From the NCBI GenBank assembly GCA_965237445.1, contig OZ250142.1:2542001-2606000 (forward strand): 64,000 bases of DNA, in the 5' to 3' direction. Under the pieces are notes generated by a model. It was not told the origin of the DNA and made no database searches. It saw only the letters and a list, made by a program, of their open reading frames with translations. Source of the DNA: G963668185 sp965237445. GTDB taxonomy: Bacteria; Chloroflexota; Dehalococcoidia; Lucifugimonadales; G963668185. Of this stretch, positions 37,775 through 46,294 are shown one piece after another. Position 1 is the stretch's first letter, and every line of letters begins with the position of its first letter. Made by a program: the position numbers and the translations under genes.

Positions 37775-38317
37775 ATGCGCCAGCGGCTAACTTTGATACT
37801 TGGAGGTATGCGATCGGGCAAGAGCAGCTATGCGCAGCAGCTTGCGTCCGGAGGCGAGCGGGTCCTATTCGTTGCCACGGCTGAGGCGGGCGACCGCGAG
37901 ATGGAGGCGCGGATCCGAGCCCACCGGGACAGCCGACCTGCTGACTGGAACACGCTCGAGGAACCGGTCGAGCTGGTCGAGGCGCTGGGGCCGGTACTAC
38001 GGAGCTACGATACCGTACTCCTCGACTGCCTGACGCTCTGGGTCAGCAACGCGCTGCTGCGGGAGCGGGATGCCGAATCGGCACGCCGGGTCATCATCTC
38101 GAGAGCCAAGAAACTGCTGGAGCTCATCCTAGACAGCGACTGTTCGTGGATCGTGGTCAGCAACGAGGTAGGGCTCGGCCTCGTGCCGGCGACGGAGCTT
38201 GGCCGCGTTTACGCCGACGTGCTTGGCCGCGTCAACCAAGCCGTGGCCGCCGATGCCGACGAGGTGTACTTCATGGCGGCGGGGCTGCCAATCAGGTTGA
38301 AGGCAGCGACCGAATAG
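37775..38317 (+). CDS. cobU: Adenosylcobinamide kinase / adenosylcobinamide-phosphate guanylyltransferase
   Basis: The 180-residue bifunctional enzyme phosphorylates adenosylcobinamide and attaches GMP. The P-loop GGMRSGKSSYAQQL is at the N terminus; ARIRAHRDSRPADWNT-like and VLLDCLTLWVSNAL follow, and VSNEVGLGLVPATELGRVYAD closes the active site. It is the last gene of the riboswitch operon. Together with CobT and CobS it gives a corrinoid salvage route; ring-synthesis genes are absent here. Confidence 0.96.
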   Translation: MRQRLTLILGGMRSGKSSYAQQLASGGERVLFVATAEAGDREMEARIRAHRDSRPADWNTLEEPVELVEALGPVLRSYDTVLLDCLTLWVSNALLRERDAESARRVIISRAKKLLELILDSDCSWIVVSNEVGLGLVPATELGRVYADVLGRVNQAVAADADEVYFMAAGLPIRLKAATE

Positions 38318-38669
38318 CCAGGCCGCGTGTCGCGAGGACTAGCACCGAATGGTAGCGTCGCCCGCAACGGCCCCCGGAACAAGCGACCGCCGGGCCTAAG
38401 GGGACACTCAATTGGGAGCCTTCTGCCTCGAGGACTCTTTGGCTCAAGGGGTCAGGCAGACGTTTCAACCAGTCTGGACTTGCGAGAATGCGGCACGACT
38501 ACACGAGGTGTGTGGCCGTGCCTCCCTTCGAACTATCCAGCACGCCGTTCCCGAAGCTGAATCCACGAGGGTACTTCGAACGCACCTCGATACACTGCAC
38601 TCAGATCAGCTAGCTGCGGGACGCGGAGCGCGAGGCTGTGCTGTTCAGCGCCCCGTACAAGCCGCCTGC
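38318..38669. other. Intergenic after the cobalamin operon, no gene seen
   Basis: About 350 bp without a supported gene or clear terminator. The sequence from here to 42.4 kb has several decayed genes. Confidence 0.5.
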
Positions 38670-38945
38670 CTACTGCTCGTGGTCGGCGGCCGACTCTCCG
38701 AACGTCGCCAGTACGTGCGCCGCCTCCCTCTGTAATGCCCGCAACTCATCGTCGGTCATGCAGTGGTACAGTCTCAGCCCATCTTCGACGATTTCAACAA
38801 ATTGGTCCTGGCTCATCGCCTCTGCGTCATATGTCCCAGCCCTGGCCAGTTCGAAGAAGTGGGGATGCTTGGCAGCGACTTGCTTGATGCGGGTGCTGGT
38901 CTCCTCGCTGAGTCCCCCGACCTCAGGATCTCAAGGTCCAAGCAT
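38670..38945 (-). pseudogene. Small acidic protein gene with TGA at codon 5
   Basis: From ATG 38945 the frame reads MLGP, then TGA, then 86 open codons: it includes TRIKQVAAKHPHFFELARAG, MSQDQFVEIVEDGLRLYHCM and DDELRALQREAAHVLATFGE. The composition is strongly protein-like and helical. There is no usable start between the TGA and an internal ATG 39 codons later. I do not recognise the family. It is either a damaged gene or a shorter gene starting at the internal ATG. Confidence 0.5.
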
Positions 38946-38953
38946 AGTGATAA

Positions 38954-40398
38954 GGATACGACGGCATAGACGAACAGTTTGGGACTTCCATATCCAGCAT
39001 CGCGGCCGTCCTGGCCGTCGTCTTCGGCCTCGCTGTCGCCTTCCTTCTCTTCATCAGGGTACGGAACCCCATCCTGGTCCGAATGGCGTTCTGCAACGTG
39101 CTGCGCAGGCCTGTTCAGAGCATGTTGATCCTGGGCGGGTTGATGCTGGCCACGGCCATTATCGCCAGCGCCTTCACTGTCGGAGACTCGGTAACTCACA
39201 GCATCAAGAACTCCGCGTCGACTTCGCTACGCGCCGTCGACGAGCCGCTTGTGGTGGACGAGGATTCCGAGGTCTGGCAGGGCCGCGCGCTCCCCGCCGG
39301 GTTTCAGGAGAGCGTCTTCCATGAGCTTGCCCCCGCGCTCGAAGCCGACCAGGACATAGCATTCGTCGAGCGCACCGATGGGGTGCCTTCCGTTGGAACC
39401 TTCCACACGATCTACCAGGCGGACTCACGGCTGGCCACCGACTCATCCGGCGAGTACGCGGACACCACGCTAACCGCAGTTGGAGATGATTTCTTCGAAT
39501 CGGACCAGTACCGCATCGCCCTGACCGTGCCAGATTACACCTTGGAAGACGAGGCAGACAGCGCCGCGGTTTGGGAGGCGGTCCGGACCAACCCCGGGCT
39601 GGCTATAGTGAATGCCACTATTGTGCCAAGCCTGAGCAACGCCGCGTTCGCACTGTCTTCAGACCAGTTCACTCTGGACGGCGTAGAGGACCTGTACGTC
39701 GAGAATGACTCTATGGACCCCGTACGTATCACGGTGCGGGACCTGGAGAGCGGAAGTACGCTGGACCTAGAGGTGATAGCGGCAATGGACAGGCTGGCTT
39801 CCGCTGGGCCGGTCCCTGTTGGGTTCTATGACTCCCCGGAGACAATTGGCCGCGAGGTGGACGCGACGCAGTACTTCCTCAACGTAAGCCCAGGCGAAAC
39901 CGGCGCGGCCGAAGCCATTGAGGTGGCTTTCTTCCAGAACGGGGTCGAGACTCTGAATGTGAAGGAGACTATTGCCGACGCTCAAGCGTCTCAGAAGGCA
40001 CTCTTTAGCCTGCTCTTCGGCTTCATGGCGCTAGGTCTGTTCGTGGGCATTGCGGCCTTGGGCGTCATTAGCGCGCGGGCCGTTGTAGAACGCCGACACG
40101 GAATTGGTGTGCTGCGGGCTATCGGCTTCTCCCGTGGCATGGTCCAGTTGAGCTTCCTTGCCGAGTCTTCCTTCATCGCCGGACTGGGCATTGGCCTTGG
40201 GCTAGTATTGGGACTGATCTCCTCCGTCAGCCTCATCGATGAGCTGCGCGTGGATGAACCAGAAGTGGAATTCGTGATCCCGTGGCTCAAGGTGATCCTC
40301 ATTTCTGTGGCAGCGTACTTCTTCTCACTGCTCACCACTTTCCTACCGCCCGCCAGGCAGCCGACATCGCGCCTGCTGAAGCTCTCCGATACGAGTAG
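38954..40398 (+). pseudogene. FtsX/MacB-like ABC permease remnant
   Basis: The open frame begins without a start codon (in-frame TAA at 38951) inside a transmembrane segment (AAVLAVVFGLAVAFLLFIRV), followed by NVLRRPVQSMLILGGLMLAT, a large extracytoplasmic domain, and FtsX-type membrane segments (ALFSLLFGFMALGLFVGIAALG, RRHGIGVLRAIGF). At about 40340 the expected C terminus (ARQAADIAPAEALRYE then TAG at 40396) lies in another frame, so a one-base shift has occurred; the original frame runs on to 40507. It has lost the 5' half and its end. The partner ATPase is absent. Confidence 0.7.
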
Positions 40399-40643
40399 TC
40401 CCGGCAGTTTCCGGTCGTCGAGGCGCCGCAGCCATTGCCGTTCGCGCGTGTTGTGCGTGTGCGGGAGGCCAGCGCCCCGAAGAGCAAGCCCTCCGGACGA
40501 GAGTTAGGCTCTCAAAAAGATGGCAGATGCCGCGTTGATAGAACCGCCGTTCGTCCGACACCCTTACGATGAACCCGGTCTATGCGGGTGCACTTTCAAT
40601 GGTACCAACCGGCATGAGTAAGGTGCCCTTGGTCGAGGGGTGG

Positions 40644-40711
40644 TGGTGGGCCAGAGTGGACTTGAACCACGGACCTCTGCTTTATCAGGGCGACTCTCTT
40701 ACCGGCTGAGG
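40644..40711 (-). pseudogene. Partial tRNA-Ile copy (possible att remnant)
   Basis: About 67 bp match the 3' part of the intact tRNA-Ile at 42507-42583, including the CCA end, T arm, variable region and GAT anticodon loop, with a few mismatches. The D arm and 5' acceptor are degenerate (ends CTGAGGGAAGG). It has the same orientation as the intact gene. Confidence 0.75.
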
Positions 40712-40739
40712 GAAGGACAAGCCACTCCCCCTATCGGGC

Positions 40740-41792
40740 TTAGAGAGGCTTTCGAGCCAGAAAACAGTACAGCGGTGTGAAGATACCCGCATTACCGCCC
40801 GCGACACAGGCATCTGCTGTCCGATCCAAGAGTCGGACGACCTCCGCGGATCCCTTGGGAAACAGCCGAACCACTTCGGCCAGCTTTGATCCTACGATGA
40901 ACGCTTTGCGGCCCCATGGGAGCCTGAGCAGGGCGTTCCCCAACATCCCATGGCGACTTTCCATGGGCTGATACCAGGGTATGGATGGTCCTTCTTGGGC
41001 TTCTCGGTCCATCCCCTCGATGACTTCGAACCCCGCCTCTTCAAGCGCGTGATTCACTTCCTTGAACGTCGCGATGTCGTTCAACGCAATTCCGCGCATG
41101 AGGTCCTGCTTGATGGTCCGGTGCCAGTTGTCGTCCGGATCGAAATTGTCCGTCAGACACATTTCCTGGCCCCAAAAGAGGGCTCCGGGTTTCAGCACGC
41201 GGAAGATCTCCGCGAATGCGCCCTGCTTGTCCGGCGCATGGCACGTTGACTCGATTGCATAACCCCGGTCGAACGAGTCGTCTCCTATGGTGCTCATATC
41301 CATGAAGCTGCACGCCTTGTAATCGACCATGTGGTCGAGCCCTGCCTCAGCGTCCAGCTTTTTCGCTCTCTCCAACTGGATTTCGTTGACGTTGACTCCT
41401 ACAGCCCGGACACCAGCCTCACGTACAACACGGCGCATTGGGCCGCCGACTCCACATCCAACATCGATCACCGTCATATCCGGTTGCAACTCCAGCTTGG
41501 AGATCATCAACCGCTGATGCCGGGCTTTGGATTGCTCTAGACTCTCACAAGGGCTGAGGGGTGCGAAGTGCAGGGATTCTCCCCAGGCCCAGACCATGAA
41601 CCCGGTGCAAAGATCGTAGTATTCCTTCGCCGTTTGGGTGTGACTGTAGCCGCTCGCACCATCGGCCCCCGTCGCCGCCTGGCTGGTCCAGTCATTGAAG
41701 CGTTGCACACGTCGTGTGACGTCAGATCCCCGGTAGTTATGATTCAATTCTTTCAACAGTTTGCCTAGCTGCATTTCGTCGCGCTCTCCCAT
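40740..41792 (-). CDS. Sterol 24-C-methyltransferase (ERG6/SMT)-like protein
   Basis: The 350-residue protein aligns by eye along its whole length with eukaryotic sterol C-24 methyltransferases. Residues 66-76 (MVWAWGESLHF) correspond to the sterol-binding YEYGWGSSFHF region. VIDVGCGVGGP (108-118) is the SAM site. VGVNVNEIQL follows. YAIESTCHAP (178-187) matches the highly conserved YAIEATCHAP. Then come EIFRVLKPG, DIPWY-like SIPWYQP and the C-terminal sterol-MT domain ending FTPLYCFLARKP. ERG6 methylates the sterol side chain at C-24 with SAM. Aromatic residues of region I differ, so the substrate may too. No sterol-synthesis gene is nearby. The gene lies between a partial and an intact tRNA-Ile, beside an integrase remnant. 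Confidence 0.88.
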   Translation of the reverse strand: MGERDEMQLGKLLKELNHNYRGSDVTRRVQRFNDWTSQAATGADGASGYSHTQTAKEYYDLCTGFMVWAWGESLHFAPLSPCESLEQSKARHQRLMISKLELQPDMTVIDVGCGVGGPMRRVVREAGVRAVGVNVNEIQLERAKKLDAEAGLDHMVDYKACSFMDMSTIGDDSFDRGYAIESTCHAPDKQGAFAEIFRVLKPGALFWGQEMCLTDNFDPDDNWHRTIKQDLMRGIALNDIATFKEVNHALEEAGFEVIEGMDREAQEGPSIPWYQPMESRHGMLGNALLRLPWGRKAFIVGSKLAEVVRLFPKGSAEVVRLLDRTADACVAGGNAGIFTPLYCFLARKPL

Positions 41793-41819
41793 TGCTTTTC
41801 GTCTATAGCGTAGCCCGCA

Positions 41820-42380
41820 TCAATGATGAAGTGAACGGTTCCGCCTGCGGCCTCGACTGTCCGAACTCAATCCTGGCAACCCGGATAGAAACGCAGGCAA
41901 GAATTCGAAAGACTCCGTCCGGGAGTCCCGTTTCATTGCCAACTGACCAACCGGGTCTTGGGTGTCTTCGTTGTCAGACTCCGAAGTCGTTGGCGCAAAC
42001 TTGATTCGGGTTCCGGTTCCGTCGCTATCCTGCCACCAGCGCGTAGGTGGTGTTTGGCCGCAAGATGATCGTTGTTCCCGATAGCGTTGAGAAGGTTCCT
42101 TTCTTTGGGCCAATGGATCCCGACCATCCGCAAGAACAGCCCGGTTGTACGCCGCCTCCTTGCGGACTTGCGCCAAACTGACTGACAGGAAATCGCCTAG
42201 GCCCATGTCGCGTCGGCGCCCGTCGATGGTGATGCGCTGTACCCAGGACTTCTGCCCTACTTTACTGACGTGGAGGTGCAAGCCTCCGCCATCGGCGCAT
42301 CGCCCAGGTACTTTGAGGGACTTTGCCCGTGTTGCCGAGAGTACTAAGGCAAGGCCCTCCAGAGTGAGTTTCTGCCACAT
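41820..42380 (-). pseudogene. Tyrosine integrase N-terminal remnant next to tRNA-Ile
   Basis: The first 90 or so residues match the arm-type DNA-binding (DUF4102) domain of P4-like integrases (LSATRAKSLKVPGRCADGGG, KSWVQRITIDGRRRDMGLGD, ADGRDPLAQRKE). The rest of the frame has no integrase similarity, and the catalytic Arg/His/Tyr domain is missing. It starts about 130 bp from the tRNA-Ile 3' end, in the same orientation as the remnant beside tRNA-Ala. Confidence 0.75.
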
Positions 42381-42506
42381 AAATTACCACACTCGGGGTT
42401 GGAACCCAGGGTACACATGCGGCATGACTGGGCACGAATCAGAGTCTTTCAGCTACCCATCCTAGGGGATTCTTAGGGCAGCAGAAGACGGCAGCGGGAT
42501 GATTTC

Positions 42507-42583
42507 TGGTGGGCCAGCGTGGACTCGAACCACGGACCTCCGCTTTATCAGAGCGACGCTCTAACCAGCTGAGCTACTGGCCC
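42507..42583 (-). tRNA. tRNA-Ile (GAT)
   Basis: The minus strand gives acceptor GGGCCAG/CTGGCCC, anticodon loop CTGATAA (GAT), T loop GGTTCGAGTC and an encoded CCA end. It is intact and likely the original integration target of the adjacent element. Confidence 0.95.
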
Positions 42584-42737
42584 AATCGATAGTTAAAGTC
42601 ATATTATCACCTGCCCTGCCCTGTGGGATAGGCACCTAATGAAGTATTGCACGTTGCACTTCGTGGTTTCCGGGTACCACGAGAGAGGTAGGCCTCGCAT
42701 CACGTGCGGTCAGGGCCGTGCTAGAATCGGCATCCGG

Positions 42738-42813
42738 GCGGGAGTAGCTCAGTTGGTAGAGCATTTGCTTCCCAAGCAAAGGGTCGTGGGTTCGAGTCCC
42801 ATCTCCCGCTCCA
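42738..42813 (+). tRNA. tRNA-Gly (CCC)
   Basis: Acceptor GCGGGAG/CTCCCGC, D arm with AGCTCAGTTGG, anticodon stem TTTGC/GCAAA with loop TTCCCAA (anticodon CCC), T loop GGTTCGAGTCC and encoded CCA. It is divergent from tRNA-Ile. Confidence 0.95.
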
Positions 42814-43149
42814 GCTACAATCTATAGCTATAGCCCTGCCCCCGCCGGTCCCTCCAGAACTATCTGTGTAAGCTCCCCGTGTAAGCAATTGGAGCGGCCC
42901 TTTCGTCGGGCTGTTTCTCACCACCGCGACCCAAGTCTAGCATCGCTCTGCCCAGCGGCGCGGTGTGGATCCGGGCTGCGCAGCCGAGCCGTTCCTACGT
43001 CCGCGAGCTGCCGGGCTGGCTGCTCGGCGGTCCCTGCCCCGTTCTGAGGCCGCTCGCGGCAACCGGGTTATCCTGTCGGGCGGGTCCAGTTTCGTTTGCC
43101 TAGCGGTCTCTCGCTGGTCGTCGGCGTCAGGGGCGTCGTGCCATCCTGC
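42814..43149. other. Intergenic, no gene seen
   Basis: About 335 bp between tRNA-Gly and the MFS transporter. No supported frame or hairpin was found. Confidence 0.5.
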
Positions 43150-44310
43150 TCACCGACTGAGGGATTCGTTCGTAAGGGACTTCGGTAGGCGACTCGCCAC
43201 AAGGGCGACCAGAATGCCTCCTCCTGCACCGAACCACAGCACTGCGTCGAAGCCTTGGAAGGACGACAGGATGCCTGCAGAGGATGCTCCCAAGGTCCCT
43301 CCGAGCAGGCCTCCGGCGAGAACGATAGCCACCGCGATGCTCGCGAAGTGCCTGGAGGGCAGCGACTCCGCCAGCAGCACCCATGGCAGGCAGACGAGAC
43401 CAGCGCTCACGACGCCTAAGGCACAGGCGCCGAGAGTCGAGACGGGCGGGCCATCGAGCGCCCAAAGAGCTACCGTTGCAGGCAGGAGCAACAGCCCCAC
43501 GAGGAGGAACAGCCGGCGCAAGGGGCAGAAATCAGCGGCGATGCCCCAGAGCAGCACGCCGCCGCCGCTGAGGATGCTCACGATCCTGAGCCGGGACTCA
43601 ACATCATCGGCACCGGAGCCGGGACTCAACATGTAGTAGGACAGGATTACTCCTACGGCCGCTGTGACTATTGAGGCGACTAAGAACGCGACGGCTCCCC
43701 AGCCTACAGCCCTGCGGATGCTTGGCGTAGACAGCGTGTCCATCAAGCCCTTGCCGTGTTCATAGGAACCGCTGAACGTTCGCGGCAAGAGCCGGAAGAG
43801 CAGCGCACCGCCCAACAGGGCCAAGGCGGCACTGGCCGCAAACGCGTGGATATGCGAGTCGAACGGCCAACCGCCGAACCTGCCGGGGCCCAGGCCCATC
43901 GTGAAGACCATGCCCAGCGCACCGATTAACGCTCCTCTGTAGCGCGTGGCACCCTTCACCGCAACGGCATAGAACACGAGGGACCCGACCGCCGCGCCGC
44001 CGACGCCGACTATGAACATGCCGAGCGCGGCCACGAGCAGTCCGTTCGAGAGGCCGACGACCGCAATGCCGAGTGCGACCACGAAGCCGCCCGCCGACAT
44101 CAGGGCGCGTGGAGGTCGACGGTCGACCCAGACGGCGGCACCGACGACCGCCAGTCCTCCAATGCCGCCGGCCGCGGCCAACCAGCCCACGGCTACCGCT
44201 GAAAGATCGAGCGATCTCGCCTCAGACATCACCACGATGCCCGAACGAGCGGCCTCCAGGAGCGCGGCAGTCGCCACCAGCGTAAGGCCCAGCTTCAGGT
44301 CGGGGTGCAT
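43150..44310 (-). CDS. Major facilitator superfamily transporter
   Basis: The 386-residue protein has about 12 hydrophobic segments. The loop after the second helix reads WVDRRPPRAL, a degenerate form of the MFS loop motif. Two six-helix halves are separated by a polar stretch near residue 185-200 (FSGSYEHGKGLMDTLSTPSI). The substrate is unknown. It lies just downstream of the RimK/aspartoacylase cluster on the same strand, with a gap of about 45 bp, so it may be the last gene of that operon. Confidence 0.85.
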   Translation of the reverse strand: MHPDLKLGLTLVATAALLEAARSGIVVMSEARSLDLSAVAVGWLAAAGGIGGLAVVGAAVWVDRRPPRALMSAGGFVVALGIAVVGLSNGLLVAALGMFIVGVGGAAVGSLVFYAVAVKGATRYRGALIGALGMVFTMGLGPGRFGGWPFDSHIHAFAASAALALLGGALLFRLLPRTFSGSYEHGKGLMDTLSTPSIRRAVGWGAVAFLVASIVTAAVGVILSYYMLSPGSGADDVESRLRIVSILSGGGVLLWGIAADFCPLRRLFLLVGLLLLPATVALWALDGPPVSTLGACALGVVSAGLVCLPWVLLAESLPSRHFASIAVAIVLAGGLLGGTLGASSAGILSSFQGFDAVLWFGAGGGILVALVASRLPKSLTNESLSR

Positions 44311-44355
44311 CCCTAGAAGTCGTTCAAAGATGGGGCAAGTTAGTACGGTCCGCTG

Positions 44356-45384
44356 TCAACTCCATTCAGACGGCTCGTCCAAGGGACGCGGGGAGGTTCC
44401 TTGCTTAACTTCCTGTGTCAAGCCGATATGAAATAGTGCGTCGCCTTCGTGCGCAAGGGGCAAGTTAGTGCGGCCGACTATCACGCCATCAATAGGCGAT
44501 CTGATATCGGTATCCTCCTCGCCTAAAGGATCGGAGACAATGGCAAGTACCTGTCCGATCTCGATCTGGGCACCAATCTGCTGCTTGGACCTAACCACGC
44601 CGCTGGACGGCGCCCTCACCCAACGACTGGAGCGCAGAACCATAGGAGCGTGCGAAACACCGTCGCGCTTTCTGGCGGGCAGCATGTCCAAGTCTTCCAT
44701 GACCCGCACGATACCCCTTACCCCGGCGCGGATTGAAGTCTCGTCAAAGCGGAGGGCTTCGCCGGCTTCGTAAACGATTACAGGAACGTTCAGCTCGTTT
44801 GCCGCACCACGCAGGCTCCCCTCCCTGAACCCGGAGTACAACACAATAGGGGCGCCAAAAGCGCGCGCCATACGCTCTGCCGCACAATTGTCCACATTGA
44901 CGCGAACTTGCGGAAAGTTCTCCCTGTGTACGGCGCCGGTGTGAAGATCGATGCCGTGAGTTGAGTTTGAAATTACGTGGTCGAGGAACATGTTGGCGAG
45001 GCGGGCGGCCAGGGAGCCCCTGGGTGACCCTGGGAACGAGCGGTTGAGGTCTCGGCGATCAGGCAGGTATCGACTGAGGTTCAAGAAGCCAGGCACATTC
45101 ACTATTGGAACTGCGATCAGAGCTCCTCTTAGGCGCCTCAAGGCGGCGAGCTTCATGATTCGCCGTATAATTTCGACTCCATTGATCTCATCGCCGTGAA
45201 TGGCAGCAGAGACGAACAGGACCGGCCCATCCCGGGGGCCGTTGAGTACGTGCACAGGCATCGTTATTGGGACACGGGTCGATAGATCTGCGATCGGCAG
45301 GTCTACCTGGGTCCGATACCCGGGGGCGACCGCTACCTCGCCTACTTTAATGGCTTCAGACGACCTATCGGCGGGTACGCTCAT
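44356..45384 (-). CDS. Succinylglutamate desuccinylase/aspartoacylase family protein
   Basis: A zinc-dependent deacylase or carboxypeptidase-like protein. Zinc ligands are in SAAIHGDEINGVEI (His and Glu) and GIDLHTGA (His); RDLNRSFPG is the substrate-binding motif, and Glu in VIVYEAGEAL is catalytic. A C-terminal beta domain (IRSPIDGVIVGRTNLPLAHEGD) resembles a biotinyl-like fold. The ATG at 45384 is 10 bp past the rimK stop. In marine bacteria this family is encoded beside RimK and RimB-like proteases. Confidence 0.88.
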   Translation of the reverse strand: MSVPADRSSEAIKVGEVAVAPGYRTQVDLPIADLSTRVPITMPVHVLNGPRDGPVLFVSAAIHGDEINGVEIIRRIMKLAALRRLRGALIAVPIVNVPGFLNLSRYLPDRRDLNRSFPGSPRGSLAARLANMFLDHVISNSTHGIDLHTGAVHRENFPQVRVNVDNCAAERMARAFGAPIVLYSGFREGSLRGAANELNVPVIVYEAGEALRFDETSIRAGVRGIVRVMEDLDMLPARKRDGVSHAPMVLRSSRWVRAPSSGVVRSKQQIGAQIEIGQVLAIVSDPLGEEDTDIRSPIDGVIVGRTNLPLAHEGDALFHIGLTQEVKQGTSPRPLDEPSEWS

Positions 45385-45394
45385 CAGCCAGTCC

Positions 45395-46294
45395 CTAGTC
45401 CTGCGTCCCAACCGGCAAAGGACTGGCATGCGTATCCAGGAACGCGATTATCTGCTCTGCGATGTCGATGCCCGTCGATCGCTCGATACCTTCTAACCCC
45501 GGGGTTGAGTTAACTTCAATGAGCACCGGTCCGCGGCTGGACCGAAGCATGTCTACGCCGGCTACGTTCAGTCCCAATGCTTTACACGCACGCACTGCAG
45601 TCGAACGCTCCTCCGGGGTGATGCTTATGTTCTCCGCTGTGCCTCCACGATGAAGGTTGGAACGAAACTCGCCCGGTCCGCCCTGGCGCTTCATCGCACA
45701 TACAACGCGGTCACCTATAACGAAAGCCCGAATGTCTGCTCCGCCGGCTTCCTTGACGAACTCCTGGACCAGTATGTTCAGATTCGCCCCTCTAAAGGCT
45801 TCGAATGTGCTCTTTGCCGAGGACATGGTCTCGCCAAGGACAACTCCCATGCCCTGAGTCCCCTCCACCAGCTTAATTACGACTGGTGGGCCACCGACCA
45901 TACGGATCAGGTCCTCTGCTCGCCGTGCCGAGTTTGCGAACCCGGTAACCGGCAAACCGATCCCCAGGCTGGACATGATCTGCAGCGCCCAGAGTTTGTC
46001 ACGGGCGCGACCTATGGCCGTTGAAGCGTTAAGCGGCCACACTCCCATCATCTCGAACTGGCGCAACACCGCGAGCCCGTAGAAAGTAATCGATGCACCG
46101 ATGCGCGGAATCACTGCGTCGTACCCGGTGAGGGCGGCGCCCCTGTACAGCACCTGCGGTCTCTGCGATGTGATGTTGGCGTAGCATTGGATGGTGTTGA
46201 CTATGTCAATGCGGTGACCCTTGGCCTCCGCGGCCTCCACGAGGCGTTTATGGCTATAGAGATTGGGATTGCGCGCCAGCATTGCGATTTTCAT
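45395..46294 (-). CDS. rimK: RimK-type ATP-grasp glutamate ligase
   Basis: RimK adds glutamate residues to the C terminus of ribosomal protein S6 or makes poly-glutamate. The 299-residue protein shows PRIGASITFYGLAVLRQFE, the ATP-grasp segment PPVVIKLVEGTQGMGVVL, DIRAFVIGDRVVCAM and the metal-binding VLIEVNSTPGLEGIE. Length fits RimK. Its start overlaps the RimB-like stop by 4 bp. Together they form a three-gene set: protease, ligase and aspartoacylase-like protein. Confidence 0.93.
   Translation of the reverse strand: MKIAMLARNPNLYSHKRLVEAAEAKGHRIDIVNTIQCYANITSQRPQVLYRGAALTGYDAVIPRIGASITFYGLAVLRQFEMMGVWPLNASTAIGRARDKLWALQIMSSLGIGLPVTGFANSARRAEDLIRMVGGPPVVIKLVEGTQGMGVVLGETMSSAKSTFEAFRGANLNILVQEFVKEAGGADIRAFVIGDRVVCAMKRQGGPGEFRSNLHRGGTAENISITPEERSTAVRACKALGLNVAGVDMLRSSRGPVLIEVNSTPGLEGIERSTGIDIAEQIIAFLDTHASPLPVGTQD

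Noticed and set aside
42639..42924. Frames over tRNA-Gly
   Set aside because: They translate the tRNA gene itself.
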